Below, piece by piece: positions 54,813 through 64,000 of a stretch of DNA of 64,000 nt. The notes below the pieces were generated by a model. The model worked only from the letters and a program-made list of their open reading frames with translations. It was not told where the DNA came from and did no database searches. Numbering within the stretch: position 1 is the first letter of the stretch; every line of letters starts with the position of its first letter. Origin of the DNA: Hanleya hanleyi (taxonomy: Eukaryota > Mollusca > Polyplacophora > Lepidopleurida > Hanleyidae); NCBI GenBank assembly GCA_036873755.1, contig JAVTVY010025038.1, positions 36,842 to 100,841 of the forward strand, read 5' to 3'. The translations under genes and the position numbers were made by a program.

Positions 54813-57800
54813 TCATGTCGGAGTTCAACCCCTTATTATTCTGTTACATGCTAGTTAAGAAAGGTGAGAAGTACTAGTTAACTCAGGTGACAAGAGCTAA
54901 CATGTGAAGTCGTAAGCCTGCTGTGATTACGGATTAGTGTCAGCCAGGACAGCTTACAATACACATTCCCCTCACAAAGAAACGAAATATGACAAAATCA
55001 GTACGGTATGTAACATAACTGATCTATGAAAATGAATAAAAGTAAATTAAAATATTTAAGAAATGCTAGTAATTATGATGAATATATATGTATTTAATGA
55101 ATAAATTTTAAATAAATAGATAAATGCATAAATGACATTCACACTGATGCGTGATCAGGTTTGCACACGATTTTCAGAAGAAAAAAAAGAATTTTTTAAA
55201 AACTTTTCTCAACTTTAGGTACGAGCTAAAGATGACAATATAGCCTTCTTCTAAATCTTGATATTGTGGCATTTCCTGCAAACGGCTTGTTTTATATTTG
55301 CATAGCTATTTGGTCGACTATTTTCGCATTCAATATTTCCATTCATGTAAATAGGAGTCAGACCGTCTTAGAGCCTATCCGAAGCACATTTAGATTTATT
55401 CCTCGGAAGCTCTCAAGGATTTTTTGTACTGTACCATACATGAACTGACAATTTAAACAAGTGTGCGAGATCCTGAAGAGAATTTCGGAAGCAGAGTGAC
55501 CGATAATGGGGAAAACAGGACCACATGCAAACCTATCTACATTTTCCCTGGGATCGCGCAGGTGACATTTTTCATATTTAACCAGTTGATGAGCATTCCA
55601 AACAGCATGATACCTGCGGGACCTCATCTGTTGTATCAACACCAACTCTCACCTAATAATCATGCATAGAAACATCAAGCATATTAACACAAGTAATGGA
55701 ATTATTGAATTAGGAAGTGGTCAATTATTGCTCAGTTTTTGAACCACAAAATCCTAGACATAGGTCTGGTTTAATGGTTTAAATCTTTGGTTCAACTTCA
55801 CACCAAACGTATATTGCAGTTTGGTAGGATGACACTACAAGATTACGAATGATGATCAGAAGACCAGCCACGATTATCAATGATAATGAAATGTTTTGTC
55901 GTCACAAAACATCACATCGCCGGGAGCAGTTTTACTACCATTGCATTGGTACTCACAGCAGTACACAAGTTGGGCGTTGTTGTGGTTATAGTTCCTTGTT
56001 TATTCTGTCTGGTCAACTCGTGTCAAAATATATTTTACAAAATGTGATCATTAACAAAATAGTCACTTTTTCTGTTGTTTTTCACATGACAATTATCAAC
56101 GTTTTAGAAAAACAAAGCAGAAATGAGAAGTTAATAATATCAGAATTGTAATCGTCCCTTTTGTCGTGGAGTCGACGTGAGAGAAAGCCCTGATCATTCC
56201 TCTAAAGTTCCAGATATGAGTTGTAGGTATGAATATTATCTTGTTAGGGCAATCATTTATGCATATCGGAATAGGTAGAAATTTAACAGCAATTATCATA
56301 TATCATGAAAACCACGAAATAGAAATTGAAATTAATTTATCTAATTCTAGTACAGCAAAATGGTACATGAAATTTGGGGAATCCTGCACAATGATGTGAA
56401 AGAATGAATTTGGGCGATATGCAAGAGGTCGGAAAAATTTACGACGTCTGGTGTAAAAAGCAATTGTCAACGTTTTAGGAAAACAAAGCTAAATGTAGTG
56501 AAATTTCTCCCGGACCACCTGTAGGCCACAATTATTGTAACTCCTGATTGACGCTTTTTATCGTTAATAGGCTGATTAATTCCAGTAATTTTAATGACGA
56601 AAGGCTTTAAAGAGCCGGCCACCGAGAAGACAATCCACCACAGTCCGACACGGACCGTCAAACACGTAGGAAAACGCGATGCACACGGCACATTTTTTTT
56701 TCTTCCTGCAAGTGAACAAATCCATGCCAAAATTCTCTGAATTTCTCTGACACTGTTATATTTGTAATATCAATCAATTAAATACCGCTATGATAAGTAA
56801 TTTAGACATACAGCTTCAATGTCACTTGATAACGAAATGTTGTCATCAGCGAAGAGTGAAAACTGCACGCCGGTGCATCGCGGGAAACTTTACAACAACT
56901 ACGTACATGTTAATCTATCGGTATGCGTGACTGCGGCGGGTATTTCGATCTAACTCGAATTCTCATAGCCCGATGAGTATTTTCTTCAGAATTACATACA
57001 ACAATAATCAGACTGACACGTCTAGCATTTAATAATGTTTCCAATCTTTAGATCGACTGACATTTACTGATTTTCGCAGTTGCTGTTGCTTTTTCCCCCG
57101 TCTGCAGTCGTGGATTCCAACTTCAAGAAGTCTTGAACGGTGAACGTTCGCCGTATAAATGACGCGACGTAACCTTTTCACGAACGTAAAACACGTTCTC
57201 CATTTATTTCAGTTGGTAAAGAATCAGAAGAGAAACATTTTATTTGAGAGAAAACTGATCCTGAGGTTGGCTGCAGATATTTCAGCGCAGGTTTCGGGTT
57301 TGACACGTGCTATATGTGTATAGCACAGGCGGACGTCATGCCGCGCCAACCGGAGTGCTTCACCGCTGGATTTCTCACCTTCGTGATCGATCTTTTCATA
57401 CAGAGAACTTCTAAGAAATGCCGAAACCCGCATTCTCTATTCATGAATGCGGGTTTCAAAACACAGAATAATAAGGCCAGGATCCCCGACATGTATTGTT
57501 CCATATTTAGAACATCTGTATTTCTGCATTTTATCACATAGTTTAGTATGCCAGACAAACCAGAAACACTTTTTTTATTGTTTCTGAGCAGACAACAATA
57601 TCGATCAACATGAGAATTCTTGATATTATAATTAATAATAACAAAGTAGTAAATCAACCAAAAAGAACCACAGAAGACATAGTTGTAGGGTTGCTCCTGA
57701 TATTATCCTATGAACGACCGGCGCATACTTCAATATTAAAATTAGTATGCATGAGTGAAACTACTATATTTACCATAACTGACGACAATAAGCCCATCAC

Positions 57801-58317
57801 AATAACTCGGGATTCTGCTGTGGTACGTTTTTTTCTAATTTTAATTGTATTCCCCTTTCGATTATATAACTTTTGTGAACGTTCGCTGAATATTGGATGT
57901 CGGATCTGACTCCTACACTGTATCCCGTCGCCGAATTTCGTTAACATTGTTAACAGGGATCGTTGAGCCTTATAGCTACAGGGTTATCTTTAATGGATCA
58001 AGTTTAAAGTTTGTTTGAAACGGTGCAAACGTTCATAGCAACATAAGTACCCATATACATGTAGAGTAGAAAAATTGTTCTGCACAGCTTAACCTCAGTC
58101 TATGCGAATGTTTGGTCAGCTCCCAAAGCAAACATTGTAAGTCATTTTGTCTGACAGGTAAAGTAATTTCACACAGGACGTTCATTAGGATAAACACGTA
58201 GTTGGGAACATAGGTATGTTTTTGGACTAATAACTTGGCCGATTTATCTAAAATTGATTGATTTTCCTGCATTTGACAGATTTCTCTCAAATGTTACCAG
58301 CACAATTATGGCGCTAA

Positions 58318-58357
<40 letters not shown>

Positions 58358-58556
58358 GGGTAAGGTTCAGTGTCACCTTCAACACGACACACCACAAACT
58401 TATACAACAAACCGATTTCTCTCAAATAACTTAAAATACAGTCTTCTTTTACCCGACTAAAAGGGCCTTCTAAAGCAGCTGCTTGATGAATCAAATCTCT
58501 TACAATCTTTAAATCTATACAGTCGAGCAGAATGTGTTTCACTGCGGGTATATTAC
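54813..58556. other. Non-coding stretch, largely unassigned
   Basis: No gene supported. Seen: a perfect 13-bp hairpin GAAACCCGCATTC / GAATGCGGGTTTC (57423-57435, 57445-57457); a short repeated phrase AACGTTTTAGxAAAACAAAGC at 56098 and 56470; a (GA)n microsatellite at 58320-58355. Two overlapping opposite frames at 55266-55669 (60 residues plus, 95 minus) lack recognisable motifs. Confidence 0.4.
58320..58355. repeat. (GA)n microsatellite
   Basis: About 17 GA units, uninterrupted. Confidence 0.95.
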
Positions 58557-58830
58557 AACACATATAAGGGAAGTGGGAAGAGGTGCCGACATACTGACTG
58601 CGTCACATGACTTCACAGAATAGTCTTCTGGTAAACCTATTCTAAAGCACATACCAAGAATCTAACGATTCGTGATATGTGTTGTATCTCAGGTACGCTT
58701 TTATTGCACCTGTTCATGTGGCAACATGGATGATATGACCACACGGCCCCTAGCACCGGCATAAGCGGCATTAGATACAAATCTAGAGAGCTATGATGGA
58801 AATGCTCTGACAACTCGTATACTGGTAATT
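58557..58830 (+). repeat. Dispersed repeat family 2, best copy
   Basis: AAGGGAAGTGGGAAGAGGTG, CCGACATACTGACTGCG, CTAACGATTCGTGATATGTG, GTACGCTTTTATTGCACCTG, CACGGCCCCTAGCACCGGCA. Other copies at 6953, 39590(-) and 41360(-). Confidence 0.65.
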
Positions 58831-59284
58831 GGTGAGCTGTTTCGCTGTGACAACTCGTACATTGGAGATTGGTGAGCTGTATCGTCGTCAGATGTAAATG
58901 ACGGCAATAGTCGATTCTACATCACCTGATCATGGCTTGATCGAAACGTTTTTGGCTACTCAGATGAATAGATTCTACAGTTTTTTTGAAACTCGTGAAG
59001 CATCCCATCAGCACATATAGAGAGTCTGGAATCGCTCTATGGGATTCCACCAGGATCAACCTCATTATCCAGGGCATTTCATCTGATGCCAACGTGGCTA
59101 GGCAACCAACAAAGCACAAAATCAATCTGTTGATGAAATCCACGGTCATATCATCGTAGAATGTTCAAAATAGTGGGGTGAGTTCGAGTTCCACTCTCAA
59201 TCGCTTGAAGGCATGACAGTGGATCTGAGAATATGACATATTTTCCTCCTATGACAGACCGGCGCCACGCAGATACCAAAACTG

Positions 59285-59720
59285 AGGTCGGCAGGTCAAA
59301 GGTCAAGGTCACTATGGCCAAAACATCAGAAAATCGTTGATATTCATGTTTTGCTTAAGTGGATATATCAGTGAGTGGGGATATGTCAGGTACTGAAATT
59401 ATCAAAGGTAAAGTACTAGTACGCGTCAAATGTCGATATCACAGTGGCCCCTCGAGAAATTTTGAAAACGTTATCTGTGCTACTACTTCAGCCCAAGGAC
59501 GTGTATTCTGATCAAAGTTAAGAAACACCTCATGTTTAGGATGGACAAGAAATGAGGTCAAAAGTTCAACGGACAAGGTCAGTTAGGAAAACACGAAATC
59601 ATCAAACCGATAAAAAACTGTTTAGTGCGTGGATGCATCAGTGGAAGCGATGTGTCTGCACCAAGATTGAGGTCAAAAGGTCAACGTCCAAGGCCACTGG
59701 CCACCAGCAACTCTGTAACA
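59285..59720 (+). repeat. Degenerate AGGTCA-rich repeat
   Basis: AGGTCAAAGGTCAAGGTCAC at 59296-59315 contains three AGGTCA half-sites; degenerate versions recur near 59425, 59558 (GAGGTCAAAAGTTCAAC) and 59667 (GAGGTCAAAAGGTCAACG) at about 110-140 bp spacing. Likely an old tandem array. The half-sites match nuclear-receptor direct repeats, but this is also a generic repeat type. Confidence 0.5.
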
Positions 59721-60732
59721 TTGAAGACTTATAAAACTTTTGTTTCAAAGGGTATCGTTACATTGCAGGCAAATGAGCATTCATATCAATTTAGAATAAT
59801 TAATGAACTAAATAAATACAAAACACTCAACAACCGATAAAGTTTCACCTATCTGACGGAAAAACTCAATTTACACTTAATTTTCAGCCTAACTACAATT
59901 TGGGTTTCAGGTTTCCTCCTTTCTTTTAACATGCGATTTTGGCCATTATCTCTATAGCCAGAAATCGGCATGATGAAGGATCTTTTTTGTGTGGCTAATT
60001 TCAGTCAGCGAAAAAAAAAATCCGGCAGAAATATAAGCAAAGAAAATCCATAATGTTAATGTTTTCTAGCATGTTAAGTGCACATGTTTGACTGAACAGT
60101 ACAATCCCATTGAAAATCATGTTATTTCTTAGATTATCTCATTCATCCGAACATAATTTATATTAAACAATATGGTCAAAGTTTTGATTGTTTTTGGTTA
60201 CGTTCCTTTTTAAGAAGTAGTTTGAATATAAGACTGTTATTTATAAGAACTTACCATCAACTTTTTTGCATGTGAAAGGCAACGAAATCCTCTACTGGCG
60301 TAGCCCATAGTGCCACTTAGGTTCTTGTTAGATATAATTGAATTATACAAAGGCCGGTGCAGATATAAATCATAGGATGAATTCGCTACGCCGAAGATAT
60401 GTTTTTACCTACATACGATAAAACGTTACAAATTAAAAGAGCCTTATTAGCGAGACGAAATAATAAATGATAGATTGATCATCTCTAGATCAAATCAACC
60501 AAATTAACTGTGGATAAATTCTTAAGATAAATACGTCAAATACTTTTTTTTAAGGTCAACAGTAAGGCAAATATACAACCAAACGAATGGACAGACGCAC
60601 CTCATATTCAAACGTTTTCTTTGGGTTATACTTGTAGTTAAAATACGTGTACATTACGCAGTTCTGGACTGAGTTGGATATTTTCAACAACGCCATGGTG
60701 TTCAGGCAAGGGTTACCTCACAGATGCTCGTC
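59721..60732. other. Non-coding stretch
   Basis: AT-rich; nothing recognised. Confidence 0.4.
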
Positions 60733-61043
60733 AGGAAACTTCTTGAAATTAGAGCATACTAGGAACTGGCATAAGGCATTCCAAAAGGCGTGGCATGGTA
60801 CGCTGAGTTGGAACTCCTAGGAACTCCCTGGCATCCTATATCGAACTCGCCAAAGAAAAGATGGCTTATGGCTTGCCATGCAGTAGCACAGAGGGAATGG
60901 CGGGGAAAGGCATATGCCATTCCAGTTGGAACTCCTATCCATGCTGATCACAACACTACACTGGATGTATTGTACCCCATTTAGATAGCCGGCATATGCC
61001 ATTCCTATCAAGGAACTCATGCTCTAATCTCAAGAAGCTTCCT
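60733..61043. mobile_element. MITE-like element, about 311 bp, with 25-bp terminal inverted repeats
   Basis: Left end AGGAAACTTCTTGAAATTAG + AGCAT (60733-60757) and right end, read inverted, AGGAAGCTTCTTGAGATTAG + AGCAT (61043-61019), with two mismatches. The interior has repeated GGAACTCCTA and GGCATATGCCATTCC in both orientations. No coding capacity. Confidence 0.7.
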
Positions 61044-61388
61044 TACGTTTGTCACTGGGTTAATTGTGTTGATTTGAGGTATCTAGGTCTTGAATCTTTT
61101 CTTTATTACCTCCTCCCCACCCCCGCGCCAAGTCAACATAATTAACCAATTAAAAACAATAATGAGTCCATGTGAGTTGCCTTGATCTTTCGTTCCAGTA
61201 TATGAGTAGCTTTTTCCCTCGCTTCAAAGGTAAGACATACTCAAAATTTGATACCAAACCATATCCTGAAACTGAATATCTCTCAAGAACACCAAAAGTT
61301 AACAAACAGACTGAAAGACATACATCAAAATCAATAGATTTATCATTTGCCAAGAATTTGAGATATACATGAACATTGATAACAAGCT

Positions 61389-61709
61389 ACATCCCTGAAC
61401 TTATCCCTGAGTTACACAGCAGATATAACAATCAACATCCCTGAACTTATCCCTGAGTTACACAGCAGATATAACAATCAACATCCCTGAACTTATCTCT
61501 GAGTTACACAGCAGATATAACAATCAACATCCCTGAACTTATCCCTGAGTTACACAGCAGATATAACAATCAACATCCCTGAACTTATCCCTGAGTTACA
61601 CAGCAGATATAACAATCAACATCCCTGAACTTATCCCTGAGTTACACAGCAGATATAACAATCAACATCCCTGAACTTATTCCTGAGTTACACAGCAGAT
61701 ATAACAATT
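61389..61709. repeat. 46-bp minisatellite, 7 copies
   Basis: Unit CATCCCTGAACTTATCCCTG + AGTTACACAGCAGATATAAC + AATCAA, seven copies, with single-base variants near 61498 and 61681. A degenerate fragment with similar wording precedes the array. Confidence 0.95.
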
Positions 61710-62200
61710 TTTAATAACTTGTAGAGTTTTTGATCACAGAGGCTTTGGATAGAGTTCTTCCTTACTCTATGTATAAGACAAATCCGAAAGTTGATACCAA
61801 GCTACAACCTGGAACTCGTTAAGAAAAGTCTTCTTCTTTACCAAGAGTTTGAGATCTACATTTCACGTTCACATAACTCCGAACTAGAGTTACAGCATGG
61901 ACATAACAAGTTCGTTCCTTCTCATTCACCAAACGCTATACAGGCGATCATCTTGCTGTGGATAATCGCTATATAAATGAAGCGGTGAAGGATATATATC
62001 CACCGTCACTGGATTTGAAGGAAACTACAGGTGGCCCTAAATGTACGTCTCGTTTAGACCTATATCTCTATAAAAATGAAGCGGGCCTTCTCCCTCGTCG
62101 ACTTCACGATGAAAGAGATGATAACAATTTCGACATCGCGAACTATCCCTATCTGAACAATAATAGACCAGAGGCGTATATGGCGTATACATATCTCGCC
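61710..62200. other. Non-coding stretch
   Basis: Continues as sequence related to family 1 flanks (TATATGGCGTATACATATCTCGCC near 62176 matches, inverted, 53425 and 35430). No gene. Confidence 0.4.
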
Positions 62201-62609
62201 TCCTAGCATTTCTTAGATCCTGTGTTGAACGAGACGGTTTTAACCAACGTCACAAAACATTATTGCAGAAACTTATAAAACAGTGCTATATCATCAAACG
62301 CCTCCACTCGAAGTTTCTCAAATTTGGCGATACATATTTCATGCTGATACGAACGTAGCGTGCCAGATTATGGCGGTACGTTTCGTAAGTTGTGTCTAAT
62401 TCCGCTTAACCCGGGGCTAGGGGCCGTATGAACCTATGTATTTCAAGATCCTCACAGTGTTCATATGAACAGCCACAATCAAAGCGTGACTGAGATACAT
62501 AGTGTTCATATGAACAGCCACAATCAAAGCGTGACTGAGATACATCATACCCTAGATAACGACTTTACAAATAAATCATATGGATTAAGAATACTGAACA
62601 GCGATACGT
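62200..62609 (+). repeat. Dispersed repeat family 1, fullest copy, hosting the LTR insertion
   Basis: Runs through CGGTTTTAACCAACGTCAC, CGCTTAACCCGGGGCTAGG, GGCCGTATGAACC, AAGCGTGACTGAGATACAT and GATTAAGAATACTGAACAGC to CGATACG, where the LTR begins; in other copies the next bases are GATTTGATA. A 48-bp local tandem duplication (ATAGTGTTCATATGAACAGC and on) is at about 62448-62545. Confidence 0.65.
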
Positions 62610-62790
62610 TGTAACGTTTGTCACCGTGTAAATATTTAGATGGTACGGAATGAACTCAGAGTCGTATTTAAACAAGCACACCATTTACTTCCGTCTTCCG
62701 GTGTCCCTAGGGGCCGTCTTCAATATACAAAGGTCAAGGGCACGGTACTTAAGGGACCATCTCACAACAACAGTAGCATAATATGCTACA
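62610..62790 (-). mobile_element. 3' LTR of a Ty3/gypsy-like retrotransposon, 181 bp
   Basis: On the minus strand it begins TGTAGCATATTATGCTACTG and ends GGTGACAAACGTTACA, i.e. the TG...CA termini of LTRs, directly after a polypurine tract. A TATA-like TTTAAATAC lies near 62671-62663. The inner end carries a short palindrome (TAGCATATTATGCTA). The short length resembles that reported for the bivalve Steamer element (about 177 bp). Confidence 0.75.
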
Positions 62791-62799
62791 TCTCCCCTT
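62791..62799 (-). other. Polypurine tract
   Basis: AAGGGGAGA on the minus strand, abutting the LTR start; primes plus-strand DNA synthesis in LTR elements. Confidence 0.7.
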
Positions 62800-63496
62800 G
62801 TTTTTCTTAGAATACATGTATGACCTATTACTGTTACAACAATACACAATTTGATCAATTCAACTTAAAACGCAGTCGCATAAGATAACCATGGTAACGT
62901 AAATTAATTCAATTCTTTACCAAATACAATTGTCTCTGTTCAAAGTCTCTGTAACTTTAGTAACTGTTAAACTGTAAAGTTCTTCACCAACTATGATTTA
63001 CTGGTTCACATATTTCAATCAAATCATTACCATGTTGCCATCCAGTATACATGTATTGTTACATGTTGACATATGATTTCCTCCAACATCATACATGTAC
63101 ATTTCAATGCAGTCCATTGTACATGTGTGTAAATTTCAAAATTTACTTAGTGTTCTCACCATACATGTATATGCTGTATAAAGCTCGATCATTCCTCAAT
63201 TACATTAATGCAAATTTATGAATTATGAAATGTAAATAATTATGATCAAATAAATCAATCACTTTGATTTTAACAACAGTTTTGTGTTCATTCATCGAGT
63301 TATTCAATTTCATGACATTAATGTAAATTCAGAACTTAACGTTTGACCACTTTTCTCAACCAATGAAATAAACTCATTTACATGTCCTGTTCAATTGAAT
63401 ATCATTCACTTTCTATATCATTTAATGTATCCATATCACTGAAATGTCATTCAGTTTCGCAATTAATCAATCTGTCAAATGATTCAAATTTATGTA
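62800..63496 (-). other. Non-coding 3' region of the LTR retrotransposon
   Basis: About 700 bp, AT-rich, with several ACATGTA repeats, between the pol stop and the polypurine tract. No env-like frame is seen. Confidence 0.55.
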
Positions 63497-64000
63497 TCAC
63501 TCAATTTCATAATCGTTCAGTCGGTCAGGTAATTTTATCACACGCTGAGGTCTGGTCGACTCACTGATTGGCTCGACACCTGTACGTGAATAACCAATGC
63601 CTGCCTGCGATGGTGTGGATTGTTGCTTATCCACACTTCCCTCCCCTTTTCCTTCAGAACGACGATACTTCTTGAGATGAGCGACATTTCGGGTGTACCG
63701 AACTCCCTCTGGATATTCCACGACCACTTCACTTCCGCGTTTCGATATTACCGTATACGGACGGTGTTCGAAAGTAGTCGAACGTTTGTCAATGTGCTTT
63801 TGCTTGAGCAAGACTTCATCTCTGGCACAAATTAAGTTTTCTCCCGCCATTCTCCGTTCGTCAGCATAGTTTTTCGCCTTCAGTTTCATTTTCCAGTCTT
63901 TTTCACGCACAGACTCGGGAATAAATGAAACTGACGTGGACACCTGAGGTATTTTCGACCTGATTTTGCGATTAAACATCAGCTCAGTGGGGCTGACGCC
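63497..64000 (-). CDS. Ty3/gypsy-like integrase C-terminus (pol end), cut by window edge
   Basis: Open from base 64000 to a stop at 63497-63499, about 167 residues. It begins GVSPTELMFNRKIRSKIPQV, the conserved SPxEL-FNRxxRxxIP region just after the catalytic core of gypsy integrases. A basic linker with MKLKAKNYADERR and a GDEVLLKQ-like strand (ARDEVLLKQKH) follow, then a chromodomain-less end HRPYTVISKRGSEVVVEYPE and TRNVAHLKKYRR, typical of the C-terminal GPY/F-like module of Ty3/gypsy elements. The tail (VDKQQSTPSQAG to RPQRVIKLPDRLNDYEIE) includes the common RPxRxxKxPxRL-DY ending. No stop or frameshift is visible, so the element may be young. The rest lies to the right of the window. 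Confidence 0.9.
   Translation of the reverse strand, partial: GVSPTELMFNRKIRSKIPQVSTSVSFIPESVREKDWKMKLKAKNYADERRMAGENLICARDEVLLKQKHIDKRSTTFEHRPYTVISKRGSEVVVEYPEGVRYTRNVAHLKKYRRSEGKGEGSVDKQQSTPSQAGIGYSRTGVEPISESTRPQRVIKLPDRLNDYEIE

Noticed and set aside
55266..55669. Overlapping plus and minus frames
   Set aside because: Short, mutually overlapping, with no recognised motif; insufficient support for a gene.
57310..57657. 115-residue minus-strand frame near the 57.4-kb hairpin
   Set aside because: Overlaps another open frame on the plus strand through a palindrome; no domain or codon-use signal.

Overview
This is a eukaryotic, AT-rich, repeat-dominated window with no host gene that I can support. 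Molluscan origin, and within that a vetigastropod such as an abalone, is suggested by recurring short repeats I associate with that group: a 58-bp insertion carrying a 'cattcagcaatatttcagc' core, the 'AAGGGAGATAA' motif, and a SINE-like unit ending in CACTCACTCA. This taxonomic call is inference; no marker gene is present.

The left end (1-4470) is the most distinctive part. It is the end of a Polinton/Maverick-class (adintovirus-like) DNA element running off the left edge. A DDE integrase, two paralogous small proteins and one small membrane-anchored protein are all on the minus strand, and each has its own TATA box close to its start codon. Behind them (2340-4470) lies about 2 kb of non-coding DNA packed with matches to host transcription-factor sites: a perfect 20-bp p53-type element and a near-copy, three ETS+CRE composites, NRF1 palindromes once per 151-bp tandem unit, fifteen YY1-type copies in a 26-bp array, and two CTCF-core-like sites bracketing that array. 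This is my main candidate for an undescribed system.

From 4.5 kb on, the window is a mosaic of retroelements and diverged non-coding duplications. Non-LTR retrotransposon remnants lie at 4490-5803 (+), 13500-16790 (-), 19361-22001 (+, 5'-truncated, with a 10-bp target-site duplication) and 33600-34650 (-). Three sets of multi-kilobase paralogous segments occur in direct orientation: 9.2-13.2 kb with 44.6-47.7 plus 51.7-52.9 kb; 30.6-33.3 kb with 41.9-44.5 kb; and 22.1-23.8 kb with 35.1-38.1 and 53.1-54.8 kb. A nearly identical 1.77-kb tandem duplication sits at 38327-41863. Satellites and minisatellites occur at 18181 (30 bp x 11), 27432 (157 bp x about 12) and 61389 (46 bp x 7). Several foldback or TIR elements (24447, 26735, 34664, 36371, 60733) and a G-tract-bounded repeat in three copies (12.4, 25.1, 52.0 kb) are also present.

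The right end (62610-64000) is the 3' end of a Ty3/gypsy-like LTR retrotransposon on the minus strand: the integrase C-terminus, a polypurine tract and a short 181-bp LTR, inserted into one of the dispersed repeats.
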